Source: OPU3-GD-OMZ sp001901525 (GTDB taxonomy: Bacteria; Pseudomonadota; Gammaproteobacteria; Methylococcales; Methylomonadaceae). From it: a stretch of DNA of 64,000 bases. Both the position numbers and the translations under genes were made by a program. Of the stretch, positions 9,256 through 18,451 are shown in pieces. Numbering within the stretch: position 1 is the first letter of the stretch; the number at the start of each line of letters is the position of its first letter. A model generated the notes under the pieces. It worked only from the letters and a program-made list of their open reading frames with translations, was not told where the DNA came from and did not search any database. Location: NCBI GenBank assembly GCA_963981505.1, contig CAXCEI010000001.1, positions 104,867-168,866 of the forward strand, read 5' to 3'.

Positions 9256-10956
9256 GTGGCAACCATACACATTGATGCAGATCAAATCGTCAAAAAGAAA
9301 CGTAAAGGCCGAAAAGGCCATTCCGTTGATTTCTCAGCCCTTGGTGAGATTCAAGGCCTTTTAGGGAATGAACCGCGCCGTTCCGACTTACTGATTGAAC
9401 ATCTACATAAAATTCAGGACCGCTACCATCATCTTTCTGACAAACACTTAACCGCCTTAGCGCATGAAATGAACCTATCGACCGCAGAAGTCTTTGAGGT
9501 TGCCAGTTTCTATCACCATTTTGATGTTGTTAAAACGGGAGAAAAACCACCGCCACCCTTAACCGTTCGTGTTTGTGAATCTGTTTCTTGCGAGTTAGCC
9601 GGTGCTAAAAATTTGCTCACTACCCTCCAAAAAACACTGGGTGACAATGTCCGTATACAACCGGTTCCCTGTGTGGGACGTTGTCAAGAAGCACCCGTTA
9701 CGGTTGTCGGTCAAAACCCAATTGCCACAGCAACGGTCGAAAAAACTATGGCTGCCATTGATACTAATCAAACTAACGCCCCGATAGCCAACTATATTAA
9801 CCGTGAACAATATGAACAAGAGGGCGGTTACCAAACATTACAAAGTTGCCTCGATGGTCAACGTGACCCCGAACATATCATTACCGTCATGGAAAATTCT
9901 GGCTTACGCGGTTTAGGCGGCGCAGGTTTTCCTGCAGGCAAAAAATGGCGCATCGTTAAAAGCTACCGGGGCCCGAGAATGATGGCCATTAATATCGACG
10001 AAGGCGAACCCGGCACTTTTAAAGATCGTCACTATCTTGAAAAGGACCCACACCGATTTATTGAAGGCATGTTAATTGCCGCCACTATTGTTGATTGTGC
10101 TGAAATTTATATTTATTTACGGGACGAATACGCCGGTTGCCGACACATTCTGACCCAAGAAATTCAGAATTTAAAAAACAACCCGCCGTCTTCATCCCAT
10201 CAACTGCCTGATATACAACTACGTCGAGGGGCCGGTGCTTATATCTGTGGCGAAGAATCTGCCATGATCGAATCCATAGAAGGTAAACGCGGTATGCCGC
10301 GTCTGCGCCCCCCTTATTTAGCCGAAATTGGTTTATTTAACCGACCCACGCTTGAACACAATATGGAGACCGTTTACTGGGTTCGAGATATTATTGAAAA
10401 AGGCCCTGAATGGTTTAGTTCGCACGGCCGTCATGATCGCAAAGGTTTGCGCTCCTTTTCCGTTTCCGGACGCATACAAAAACCCGGTGTTCACCTCGCC
10501 CCAGCCGGCATCACCATCAAAGAATTGATCGAAGAATACTGTGGCGGCATGCTACCCGGACAACAATTTTACGGTTACTTCCCCGGTGGGGCTTCCGGTG
10601 GAATTTTACCTGCTTCTATGGGCGATATCCCCCTCGACTTTGATACGCTCAATCAATACGGATGTTTTATCGGATCTGCTGCAATCATTATTTTTTCCGA
10701 CCAAGATAGTGCTAAAGACTGCGCTATCAACGCCATGAAATTCTTCGAAGAAGAATCCTGTGGTCAGTGTACGCCTTGTCGCGTAGGCACCACTAAAGCC
10801 GTAGGACTAATGGAACAACCCCAATGGGATACAGACCTACTGGAAGAACTCTCATCAGTCATGTGCGATGCTTCAATCTGTGGCTTAGGGCAAGCCGCAC
10901 CTAATCCATTACGCAGTATTATCAAATACTTCCCTGACGAATTAACACCTTCATAA
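9256..10956 (+). CDS. NAD-dependent formate dehydrogenase beta subunit (NuoE/NuoF fusion)
   Basis: The diaphorase subunit that passes electrons from formate to NAD+. Residues about 25-160 are a NuoE-like thioredoxin-fold domain with [2Fe-2S] cysteines in CESVSC (near 107) and PCVGRC (near 145). Residues about 185-560 are NuoF-like: GLRGLGGAGFPAGKKW for FMN, GAGAYICGEESAMIESIEGK for NAD, and SCGQCTPCRVGT (near 500) plus a later cysteine for [4Fe-4S]. In many bacteria these are two proteins (FdsG and FdsB); the fused form resembles Fdh1 of Methylobacterium. The start is GTG, preceded by AGGGGA. It is followed after 16 bases by the alpha subunit. Confidence 0.93.
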   Translation: MATIHIDADQIVKKKRKGRKGHSVDFSALGEIQGLLGNEPRRSDLLIEHLHKIQDRYHHLSDKHLTALAHEMNLSTAEVFEVASFYHHFDVVKTGEKPPPPLTVRVCESVSCELAGAKNLLTTLQKTLGDNVRIQPVPCVGRCQEAPVTVVGQNPIATATVEKTMAAIDTNQTNAPIANYINREQYEQEGGYQTLQSCLDGQRDPEHIITVMENSGLRGLGGAGFPAGKKWRIVKSYRGPRMMAINIDEGEPGTFKDRHYLEKDPHRFIEGMLIAATIVDCAEIYIYLRDEYAGCRHILTQEIQNLKNNPPSSSHQLPDIQLRRGAGAYICGEESAMIESIEGKRGMPRLRPPYLAEIGLFNRPTLEHNMETVYWVRDIIEKGPEWFSSHGRHDRKGLRSFSVSGRIQKPGVHLAPAGITIKELIEEYCGGMLPGQQFYGYFPGGASGGILPASMGDIPLDFDTLNQYGCFIGSAAIIIFSDQDSAKDCAINAMKFFEEESCGQCTPCRVGTTKAVGLMEQPQWDTDLLEELSSVMCDASICGLGQAAPNPLRSIIKYFPDELTPS

Positions 10957-10972
10957 AATCAATACCACGACT

Positions 10973-13747
10973 ATGGCCGCTAACCCAGAAATCACAAAAA
11001 CAACCACCATCACCTTCTCACTGGACGGGGATCACATAGAAGCCGTTGCCGATGAAACTATTCTCGAGGCGGCAATAAGACACGGTAAAGAAATTCCTCA
11101 TCTGTGCTACAAAGAAGGCTTAAGAGCCGATGGAAACTGCCGCGCTTGCGTGGTTGAAATCGAAGGAGAACGTGTTTTAGCTCCCTCTTGCTGCAGAACG
11201 CCTACTGAAAACATGCACGTCAAAAGCCAGAGCGAACGAGCAGTTAAATCACAGAAAATGATTCTTGAGCTCTTACTATCAGATATGCCAGAGCAAGGCC
11301 CCTCCCCTTACAAAAAAGATTCTGAGTTAGACCTCTGGGCTAATAAATTAGACGTCGCAACCCCTCGGTTTCCTAGCCGTGCACAACCTAAAGCTGACAC
11401 CTCACACCCCGCGATGACGGTGAACCTAGATGCTTGTATCCAATGTACACGGTGCGTTAGGGCTTGTCGCGAAGAACAAATGAATGATGTTATTGGCTAC
11501 GCCAACCGTGGCAAACATTCCGAAATTGTCTTTGATATCGCAGACCCTATGGGAGCCAGTAGTTGTGTAGGTTGCGGTGAATGTGTTCAGGCCTGTCCGA
11601 CCGGCGCCCTGATGCCAGCTCATAATGTTGGTCTAGAAGCAATCAACAAGACTGTTGATTCAACCTGCCCTTACTGCGGCATCGGTTGCTTAATCAAATA
11701 CCATGTCAAAGACAATAAAATCATGTACACCGAAGGTCGTGACGGTTACACCAATCACCACCGGTTATGCGTTAAAGGTCGCTTCGGGTTTAATTATATT
11801 GATAACCCTCTGCGACTAACAACCCCGCTAATCCGACGTGAAGGTATTGCTAAAAGCACCGAACTTCTGGATCCCGATAATATTCATGACTTCTTTCGCG
11901 AAGCCAGTTGGGAAGAGGCCCTTGATTTTGCCGCCCATGGTTTTTTATCTATCCGCGACAATATCGGCAACAATGCTTTAGCAGGACTGGGTTCAGCTAA
12001 AGGCAGTAACGAAGAAGCCTATCTTTTTCAGAAACTAATTAGAACTGGATTTGGCTCAAACAATGTCGATCATTGCACGCGACTTTGCCATGCATCATCG
12101 GTTGTCGCCTTATTGGAATGTCTCGGCAGTGGTGCGGTTTCAAATCCTATATCCGATGTCAGTGATGCCGAAGTTATTATCATTATTGGCTCAAACCCAA
12201 CAGTCAATCATCCCGTTGGCGCCACCTTTATGAAAAATGCCAGTAAAAATGGCACAAAAATAATCTTAATCGACCCGGCCAAAACCGATATCGCCAAATA
12301 CGCGTCCCATTCTCTACAATTCAGGCCTGATACCGATGTCGCCTTACTCAATGCCATGATGTATACCATTTTGGAAGAGCAACTCCAAGATAATGATTAT
12401 ATTCATACCCACACTGAGAATTTTGAGGTCATGAGCGATCATGTCGCCGATTACAGCCCTGAAAAAGTGGCACCTATCTGCGGTATTGCTGCCGAAACCA
12501 TTCGAGAAGTTTCCAGGCTCTATGCAAAGTCAAAGGCTTCTATGATTTTATGGGGCATGGGTGTTTCTCAACATATCCATGGAACCGATAATGCGCGCTG
12601 TCTAATCTCACTGGCTTTAATGACTGGCCAAATAGGAAGACCCGGCACAGGTCTACACCCTCTAAGAGGTCAAAACAACGTTCAAGGCGCCTCCGACGTA
12701 GGGCTTATCCCCATGGTTTTCCCTGATTATCTCCCAGTCAGTGATCCTGAAAACCGTGAAAAATTTGAACAACTGTGGCAAACACCACTCAGCGCCGACG
12801 CTGGACTCACGACCGTAGAAATGATTCATGAAATCCTACACGGTAATGTTCACGGTATGTATATTGAGGGTGAAAACCCAGCGATGTCCGACCCGAACCA
12901 GAACCATGCCAGAAAAGCCTTTGCCGCCCTCAATCATTTAGTTGTTCAGGATATTTTTCTAACCGAGACCGCTGGTTTTGCAGATGTTATCCTGCCGGCT
13001 TCAGCTTTCTACGAAAAAGATGGAACTTTTTCCAATACTGACCGACGCGTTCAAATGGGCCGCCAAGCTGTGACTCCGCCGGGTCAAGCAAAACAAGACC
13101 TATGGATTATTCAGGAAATAGCCAACCGAATGGGCCTGAACTGGAACTATCAAGGCCCTGAAGATGTATTCAATGAAATGCGATTAGCCATGGACAGTAT
13201 TGCGGGCATGACTTGGGAGCGTCTAGAGCATGAAGATTCACTGACTTACCCACTTGAACAGGAAGGCGATCCTGGGCAGCCAATTATTTTTACCGATGGA
13301 TTCCCAACCGTGACCGGACGAGGAAAGTTTGTCCCTGCATCCTACACGCAGGCAGATGAACTCCCTGATGAACACTTCCCTTTTATTTTTATTACCGGCC
13401 GACAACTTGAGCACTGGCATACTGGCAGCATGACCCGGCATTCAGAAACATTAAATGCCTTAGAACCCGATCCTGTGGCCTCACTCCACCCAGAAGACCT
13501 AGCAAGGTTAGGCATCAAAGCCGGAGAGATCATTACTTTAGAATCAAAACGGGGTAAATTGTCCGCCTATGCCAGAGCAGAAACGGGCATTCAAAAAGGG
13601 ACTATTTTTATGGCTTTTTGCTACAATGAGGCCAGTGCTAATTTACTCACTAATGAAGCTCTCGACCCAGCGGCTAAAATACCAGAATTCAAATTTTGCG
13701 CGATTAAAGCCTATGCAGGCACCCGAATAGGCACTCGAATTCATTAG
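10973..13747 (+). CDS. NAD-dependent formate dehydrogenase alpha subunit (Mo/W)
   Basis: The catalytic subunit of a soluble formate dehydrogenase, oxidising formate to CO2. A NuoG-like [2Fe-2S] domain has cysteines 45, 56, 59 and 73. Two ferredoxin clusters follow (CIQCTRCVRAC near 155, CVGCGECVQAC near 199), then a [4Fe-4S] motif CPYCGIGC near 232 and the bis-pterin cofactor domains. The metal ligand is a cysteine in DHCTRLCHASS near 366-375, so no selenocysteine is used. At 924 residues the length is normal. No FdsC, FdsD or FdhD maturation gene follows; these must lie elsewhere. Whether molybdenum or tungsten is bound cannot be decided from sequence. Confidence 0.94.
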   Translation: MAANPEITKTTTITFSLDGDHIEAVADETILEAAIRHGKEIPHLCYKEGLRADGNCRACVVEIEGERVLAPSCCRTPTENMHVKSQSERAVKSQKMILELLLSDMPEQGPSPYKKDSELDLWANKLDVATPRFPSRAQPKADTSHPAMTVNLDACIQCTRCVRACREEQMNDVIGYANRGKHSEIVFDIADPMGASSCVGCGECVQACPTGALMPAHNVGLEAINKTVDSTCPYCGIGCLIKYHVKDNKIMYTEGRDGYTNHHRLCVKGRFGFNYIDNPLRLTTPLIRREGIAKSTELLDPDNIHDFFREASWEEALDFAAHGFLSIRDNIGNNALAGLGSAKGSNEEAYLFQKLIRTGFGSNNVDHCTRLCHASSVVALLECLGSGAVSNPISDVSDAEVIIIIGSNPTVNHPVGATFMKNASKNGTKIILIDPAKTDIAKYASHSLQFRPDTDVALLNAMMYTILEEQLQDNDYIHTHTENFEVMSDHVADYSPEKVAPICGIAAETIREVSRLYAKSKASMILWGMGVSQHIHGTDNARCLISLALMTGQIGRPGTGLHPLRGQNNVQGASDVGLIPMVFPDYLPVSDPENREKFEQLWQTPLSADAGLTTVEMIHEILHGNVHGMYIEGENPAMSDPNQNHARKAFAALNHLVVQDIFLTETAGFADVILPASAFYEKDGTFSNTDRRVQMGRQAVTPPGQAKQDLWIIQEIANRMGLNWNYQGPEDVFNEMRLAMDSIAGMTWERLEHEDSLTYPLEQEGDPGQPIIFTDGFPTVTGRGKFVPASYTQADELPDEHFPFIFITGRQLEHWHTGSMTRHSETLNALEPDPVASLHPEDLARLGIKAGEIITLESKRGKLSAYARAETGIQKGTIFMAFCYNEASANLLTNEALDPAAKIPEFKFCAIKAYAGTRIGTRIH

Positions 13748-13779
13748 GAAATTAAAATTTGTAAACCATATAGATACTC

Positions 13780-13814
13780 ATTAAAAGGTACTGTTACTCA
13801 CAGTACCTTTTAAT
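13780..13814. terminator. Bidirectional terminator after formate dehydrogenase
   Basis: A perfect 14-base-pair inverted repeat (13780-13793 with 13801-13814) with a 7-base loop ends in A/T tracts on both sides. It separates the formate dehydrogenase operon from the convergent iscA gene and can serve both. Confidence 0.8.
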
Positions 13815-13818
13815 TGTG

Positions 13819-14148
13819 CTAAACGGAAAAACTCTCTCCACAACCACAGGCATCTTTCACATTAGGATTATTAAAAACAAAAGCTTCGTTAATGCCTTCT
13901 TGCCGATAATCCAACTCTAACCCTTTAATAAAAGAAAGATGTTCTTCACTGACAATAACTTTAACCCCATAACCTTCATGAATTGAATCACTGTCAGTTA
14001 ACACATCTGCGTAGGCTAAAGTATAGGCGTACCCCGTACAGCCAGACTCTTTAACACCTAACTTCAATCCTAAGCCGTGACCCCGTTGTTCTAATTGACA
14101 CTTAATCTGTGTGGCTGCTCGCTCAGTTAATGTAATGGAATTATTCAC
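13819..14148 (-). CDS. iscA: IscA/HesB-type iron-sulfur carrier
   Basis: An A-type carrier of 109 residues that delivers iron or Fe-S clusters to target proteins. The three invariant cysteines are present: one in ESGCTGYAY and two in the C-terminal DACGCGESF. The start is GTG, with GAGG spaced properly ahead of it. It lies about 100 bases downstream of a cysteine desulfurase gene in the same direction. The usual partners IscU, HscA, HscB, ferredoxin and IscR are absent here. Confidence 0.9.
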   Translation of the reverse strand: MNNSITLTERAATQIKCQLEQRGHGLGLKLGVKESGCTGYAYTLAYADVLTDSDSIHEGYGVKVIVSEEHLSFIKGLELDYRQEGINEAFVFNNPNVKDACGCGESFSV

Positions 14149-14251
14149 AATACCTCACTTGTAAATCTCACTTTATAAAAAAACAATATTAAATTATACG
14201 TTAAATTTTACTTTTAATAATCAATGTTTTATTAGTAATGCCTCAAAATAC

Positions 14252-15373
14252 TTAAGCATGATTGACGATCGATTTAAGTAAAATAATAAATTGATCGATT
14301 TCATCTTTCGTATTCATTTCTCCTAAACTAACCCTGACGGCACTTTTGGCTAAGGCCTCATTGACGCCCATTGCCATCAAAACATGACTGGCTTGACCGC
14401 CATTGGCACAGGCCGAACCACTCGACACGGCACAACCCTTTTTATCTAATTGCATTAACATCATCTCGCCATCTGTTTTAGGTATAGCAAATTGCACCGT
14501 ATTCGGTAATCGTTTGACCTGTTCGGAAAATAGCATGACGCCCGGAATCTGACTGCGTAATTGTCCTTCCAAATAGTCTCTCAATTGTTTTAAAGACTCA
14601 CTCCTTGTCATTAATGATTGCTGAGCAATTTCTGCCGCTTTGCCAAAACCAATAATGGCGGGCACATTCTCTGTTCCTGCTCTTACACCATGCTCCTGAG
14701 ACCCGCCAAACAATAACGGCGTTAATGGCTCAGGATTACGCGCCACTAAAGCACCAACACCCTTAGGCCCATAAATTTTATGACTGGAAAGGGAAATCAT
14801 ATCAACATTTAATGTTGCTATATCAACGGGTATTTTACCTAAGGCCTGGACGGCATCCGTATGTAAAATTATGGCTGAATGAATGGCTTTAAAGTACTCT
14901 GATAACTTAGCAATCGGTTGAATAACACCGGTTTCATTATTAGCCATCATCACTGAAACAAAATTTAACCCCGCCCCCAACCTTGATGGCGCTATCTCAA
15001 AATCAACCAGTCCCTGACTGTCTACATCTAAATATTCAATCGCCAAAGGGTCTTTCAACGATAACGCAGCTGCTAATACTGATGGATGCTCCGTTTTGGG
15101 AATAAAAATTTTTTTTACCTGAGAATTGACGAATAATCCCTTAATAGCTAAGTTATTAGCCTCTGTTCCGCCACTGGTAAAAATAACTTCAGACGGCTCC
15201 GCACCTACCAATGCTGCGATCTGACACCGTGCAGTTTCCAGCGCACTACGAGCCACTCGGCCTAGCCGATAAAGACTGGATGGGTTACCATAAATAGAGG
15301 TCATATAAGGTTGCATTGCCTCTAAAACCCTTTGATCTACAGGCGATGTTGCATTATGGTCAAGGTATATCAT
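14252..15373 (-). CDS. Cysteine desulfurase (NifS/IscS class)
   Basis: A PLP enzyme that takes sulfur from cysteine for iron-sulfur clusters and thio-modifications. It starts with the class signature MIYLDHNATSPVD, contains HTDAVQALGK near the middle, the PLP lysine in SSHKIYGPKGVGAL, and the active cysteine loop in SSGSACANGGQ. At 373 residues it is shorter than E. coli IscS (404) and closer to NifS-like group members, so I give no firm symbol. It follows cysE and precedes iscA, suggesting a small cysteine-to-cluster supply unit. Confidence 0.9.
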   Translation of the reverse strand: MIYLDHNATSPVDQRVLEAMQPYMTSIYGNPSSLYRLGRVARSALETARCQIAALVGAEPSEVIFTSGGTEANNLAIKGLFVNSQVKKIFIPKTEHPSVLAAALSLKDPLAIEYLDVDSQGLVDFEIAPSRLGAGLNFVSVMMANNETGVIQPIAKLSEYFKAIHSAIILHTDAVQALGKIPVDIATLNVDMISLSSHKIYGPKGVGALVARNPEPLTPLLFGGSQEHGVRAGTENVPAIIGFGKAAEIAQQSLMTRSESLKQLRDYLEGQLRSQIPGVMLFSEQVKRLPNTVQFAIPKTDGEMMLMQLDKKGCAVSSGSACANGGQASHVLMAMGVNEALAKSAVRVSLGEMNTKDEIDQFIILLKSIVNHA

Positions 15374-15435
15374 TGGTTAGCAAACTTTTGGATAAAAACT
15401 CCTTAGCACCATTCAATTAATAAAAATGACTCATT

Positions 15436-16197
15436 TTAGGCGTCCCCTGAACCATCATCAATCTCATGAACTTCTAACTCAGGAATAGGTTCTTCCTTAT
15501 ATTCAATACCGGCTTGATTAAGAACCTTCTTCATGCCTTCGATTTGACCATCCAATAGATGAATATGATCCAACATTTGATTAATTGCATTAGAAACCGG
15601 GTCAGGAATGCCGTTCGTGGCACCATAAGCATCAAAACCCATTTTATTGGCGATAGCATCACGTTTCGCACTGGGCTTCTTAGACCGCCTCTCAACAACA
15701 TAGGCCGGAATACCAACAACCGTTGCGCCTTTGGGAACATCTTTCAATACCACTGAATTTGAGCCAATTCGAGCATTCTTTCCAACAACAATAGGACCTA
15801 AAACCTTAGCGCCGGCACCAATAACAACCCCAGCTTTTAAACAAGGGTGTCGATTACCTTTTTTCCAAGCAGTCCCCCCTAACGTTACCCCATGATATAA
15901 GGTGCAATCATCCCCAATAATAGCGGTCTCACCGATCACCACCCCCATACCATGATCAATAAAGAAACGCCGACCAATTTGAGCACCGGGATGAATTTCT
16001 ATACCGGTGACCCAACGCGATAAATGCGCTACAAATCGCCCTAGCCACTTAAACCCCATTCCCCATAGCCGATGACTCAAGCGATGTAATAATACGGCAT
16101 GAAAGCCCGGATAAGCAGTGACAACCTCCCAAACTGAGTGCGCTGCAGGATCGCGACCAAAAACACAATCAATATCTTCTTTTATTCGATTAAACAT
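15436..16197 (-). CDS. cysE: Serine O-acetyltransferase
   Basis: Makes O-acetylserine from serine and acetyl-CoA, the carbon acceptor for cysteine synthesis. An N-terminal helical part (about residues 1-70) is followed by a left-handed beta-helix built from hexapeptide repeats, with the family signature DHGMGVVIGETAIIGDD and HGVTLGGT. The C-terminal extension beyond residue 175 is acidic and makes the protein 253 residues, in the range of the IscS-linked CysE forms. It begins 8 bases after trmJ, and an AGGG sequence precedes the ATG. Confidence 0.94.
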   Translation of the reverse strand: MFNRIKEDIDCVFGRDPAAHSVWEVVTAYPGFHAVLLHRLSHRLWGMGFKWLGRFVAHLSRWVTGIEIHPGAQIGRRFFIDHGMGVVIGETAIIGDDCTLYHGVTLGGTAWKKGNRHPCLKAGVVIGAGAKVLGPIVVGKNARIGSNSVVLKDVPKGATVVGIPAYVVERRSKKPSAKRDAIANKMGFDAYGATNGIPDPVSNAINQMLDHIHLLDGQIEGMKKVLNQAGIEYKEEPIPELEVHEIDDGSGDA

Positions 16198-16205
16198 GAA
16201 ATACC

Positions 16206-16925
16206 CTACTGTTTACGACCTTGTGACATTCGCAAAATACCGCGCAGAATATCTACTTCTCGAGTAGACAAACGACTTCGACTATATAACCGTCGAAGCC
16301 GGCGCATCACTGAATTAGACTGACCTGATTGAATAAAATCAATAGCCGTCAATGTTTCCTGCAGATGTTGATAAAAACCTTCTATTTGTGCAGAGGTAGC
16401 TAAAGGTTCAGGCGCTGACACGGCCTCCTCTTCGATTTGCTGACTGGCCTTGGAAAACAATTCATAGGTAAATACCTGAACCGCTGCGGCAAGGTTCAGT
16501 GAACTAAAATCCTTATTACACGGAATGCGAATCAAATACTGGCAACAATCCAGTTCCGCATTAGTCAACCCGGAATTTTCTCGTCCAAAAACTAATGCAA
16601 CCTGATTATTTTGAGCATCTTTTAACGCTTGTTCTGCACATTGTTTGGCCACTAAGGTTGGCCAGCCAATCGTTCTATCACGCGCACTTGCACCCATGAC
16701 TATTTCACAATCAGCAACTGCTTCGGTTAATGTGTCACAAATAACAGCGGAGGCTAAAATATCATCGGCACCCGATGCCCGTGCGGTTGCATCCGCACTC
16801 GGAAATATCTTGGGTTTGACTAAATATAATTGAGACAATGCCATGTTCTTCATCGCACGCGCAATTGCTCCAATATTTCCAGGGTGCGAGGTTTCAACTA
16901 AAACAATTCTGATATTGGCTAACAA
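16206..16925 (-). CDS. trmJ: tRNA (cytidine/uridine-32-2'-O)-methyltransferase TrmJ
   Basis: A SPOUT-fold methyltransferase that modifies position 32 of the tRNA anticodon loop. It has the N-terminal IRIVLVETSHPGNIGAIARA, the knot motifs FGRENSGLTNAEL and IPCNKDFSSLNLAAAVQV, and a C-terminal tail typical of TrmJ. The frame is open to 16952, but a TTG at 16925 with AAGGA seven bases before it gives the family N-terminus and is the better start. It is divergent from suhB, as in other gammaproteobacteria where suhB, trmJ and isc genes cluster. Confidence 0.92.
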   Translation of the reverse strand: MLANIRIVLVETSHPGNIGAIARAMKNMALSQLYLVKPKIFPSADATARASGADDILASAVICDTLTEAVADCEIVMGASARDRTIGWPTLVAKQCAEQALKDAQNNQVALVFGRENSGLTNAELDCCQYLIRIPCNKDFSSLNLAAAVQVFTYELFSKASQQIEEEAVSAPEPLATSAQIEGFYQHLQETLTAIDFIQSGQSNSVMRRLRRLYSRSRLSTREVDILRGILRMSQGRKQ

Positions 16926-17008
16926 GGTTATTTCCTTACGCGAAATGTACAAATTCTACCAAAATATTTGTTATCCTATACGGTTTTTATAACCATGTAA
17001 TTTCTATT

Positions 17009-17803
17009 ATGCATCCAATGTTAAACATTGCTATTCGAGCTGCTCGAAGTGCTGGTGAGTTAATTCTACGCTCTACAGATAATATTGGTGCCTTAAAAGT
17101 ACACCAAAAAAACAAAAATGATTTTGCCTCTGAAATAGATAAATCCGCTGAACGCGAAATTATCCGAATCATCAACAGCGCTTATCCAGATCACAGTATT
17201 ATTGCCGAAGAAAGTGGGCACCACCCTGGAAATGACTTTGTCTGGATTATTGACCCGCTTGATGGTACAACCAATTTTCTACATGGCTTTCCGCAATACT
17301 CAATTTCCATTGCCTTAACCCATAAAGGAAAACTCACGCAGGGCGTCATTTTCGACCCGTTAAGAGATGAGTTGTTTTGTGCCAGCCGCGGCGCCGGCGC
17401 TTTGCTCAATAACCGAAAAATTCGTGTCTCCCAACAAACACACCTACAAGGGTCACTGCTAGGGACCGGATTCCCTTTCAAACATCAACAGTATCTTGAT
17501 GTTTATTTAGAAATGTTTAAAGCATTACATACCGATTCTGCAGGGATCCGTCGTACCGGTTCTGCAGCCTTAGACTTAGCCTACTTGGCTGCAGGCCGAT
17601 TGGATGGTTTCTGGGAAATTGGCTTACGTCCGTGGGACATGGCAGCAGGGATCTTATTAATACAAGAGGCTGGTGGTGTCGTCACCGACTTCTCTTTCGA
17701 CCACCACTTTATGAAAAGCGGTAATATTATTGCGGGCAATCCCAAAATGCATCAAATTATTTACAATGCGATCAATCCACATATTACTGATGCCTTAAAA
17801 TAA
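17009..17803 (+). CDS. suhB: Inositol monophosphatase family protein SuhB
   Basis: A magnesium-dependent phosphatase; in E. coli it also binds Nus factors in rRNA transcription antitermination. The metal-site motifs are present: EESG (residues about 66-69), WIIDPLDGTTNFLHGFP, and WDMAAGILLIQEAGG. The start MHPMLNIAIRAARSAGEL matches the E. coli protein closely and the length of 264 is normal. It stands alone, divergent from trmJ and convergent with rimI. Confidence 0.95.
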   Translation: MHPMLNIAIRAARSAGELILRSTDNIGALKVHQKNKNDFASEIDKSAEREIIRIINSAYPDHSIIAEESGHHPGNDFVWIIDPLDGTTNFLHGFPQYSISIALTHKGKLTQGVIFDPLRDELFCASRGAGALLNNRKIRVSQQTHLQGSLLGTGFPFKHQQYLDVYLEMFKALHTDSAGIRRTGSAALDLAYLAAGRLDGFWEIGLRPWDMAAGILLIQEAGGVVTDFSFDHHFMKSGNIIAGNPKMHQIIYNAINPHITDALK

Positions 17804-17848
17804 TCAGCTGATTGCGTCTCAAATAAAGGTATCCGGATATTCGGTTGA

Positions 17849-18451
17849 TTACGACACCGGCAAAGCATACATGACCGCATCCTCACGACCATGCTCACTC
17901 GGATAATAGGCTTTCCTTTCACCTATTTTCTTGAAACCATACTTTTTATAAAGTGCAATCGCAGGTTTATTTGTTTTCCTCACTTCTAAAAGTAACGTAT
18001 CAACAATCTTCTTTTCTCTAGCAATTGCAATAATTTGATCTAATAAGCGCGCGCCCCATCCGCCGCCTTGCGCATCGGGACTCACACAAAGATTCATAAT
18101 ATGCGCCTCATCAATACCAATAGCTAAAATCGCATAGCCGAAAACATCATGCTCATTCTCACAGACCCAACAAAAGTAGCCTGGAACAACCATGCAATCG
18201 ACCAAGATCCCACGAGTCCAAGGGTATTTGTAAACAGTCTGCTCAAGCGCAAAAACAGCATCAATGTCTGCTGTTTCCATTTTACGGATACGCTTCAAGC
18301 TTTCCGGATCCACTGAGCCTGGAAAAATTTTGGCATAAAAATCTCTATCCGCATCAGATATGAAGAATTTCTTGACTTGTTCAATCAAAATTTGGCCAAT
18401 TAATTTACGCCGTTCTTCAAACAATTCAACACCACCTGTAAATCTAACCAT
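17849..18451 (-). CDS. rimI: Ribosomal protein S18-alanine N-acetyltransferase (RimI-like)
   Basis: A GNAT acetyltransferase of the RimI group. The acetyl-CoA loop is seen as SPDAQGGGWGARLLDQI, and the end NKPAIALYKKYGFKKIGERK with REDAVMYALPVS is typical. The core begins near residue 55 (RKMETADIDAVFALEQ); the preceding 54 residues are an extension not found in E. coli RimI, and if translated they overlap the end of the uracil-DNA glycosylase gene by 52 bases. A shorter protein from the ATG at 18280 (144 residues) fits the family length but lacks a visible ribosome site. The start is therefore uncertain. Confidence 0.85.
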   Translation of the reverse strand: MVRFTGGVELFEERRKLIGQILIEQVKKFFISDADRDFYAKIFPGSVDPESLKRIRKMETADIDAVFALEQTVYKYPWTRGILVDCMVVPGYFCWVCENEHDVFGYAILAIGIDEAHIMNLCVSPDAQGGGWGARLLDQIIAIAREKKIVDTLLLEVRKTNKPAIALYKKYGFKKIGERKAYYPSEHGREDAVMYALPVS

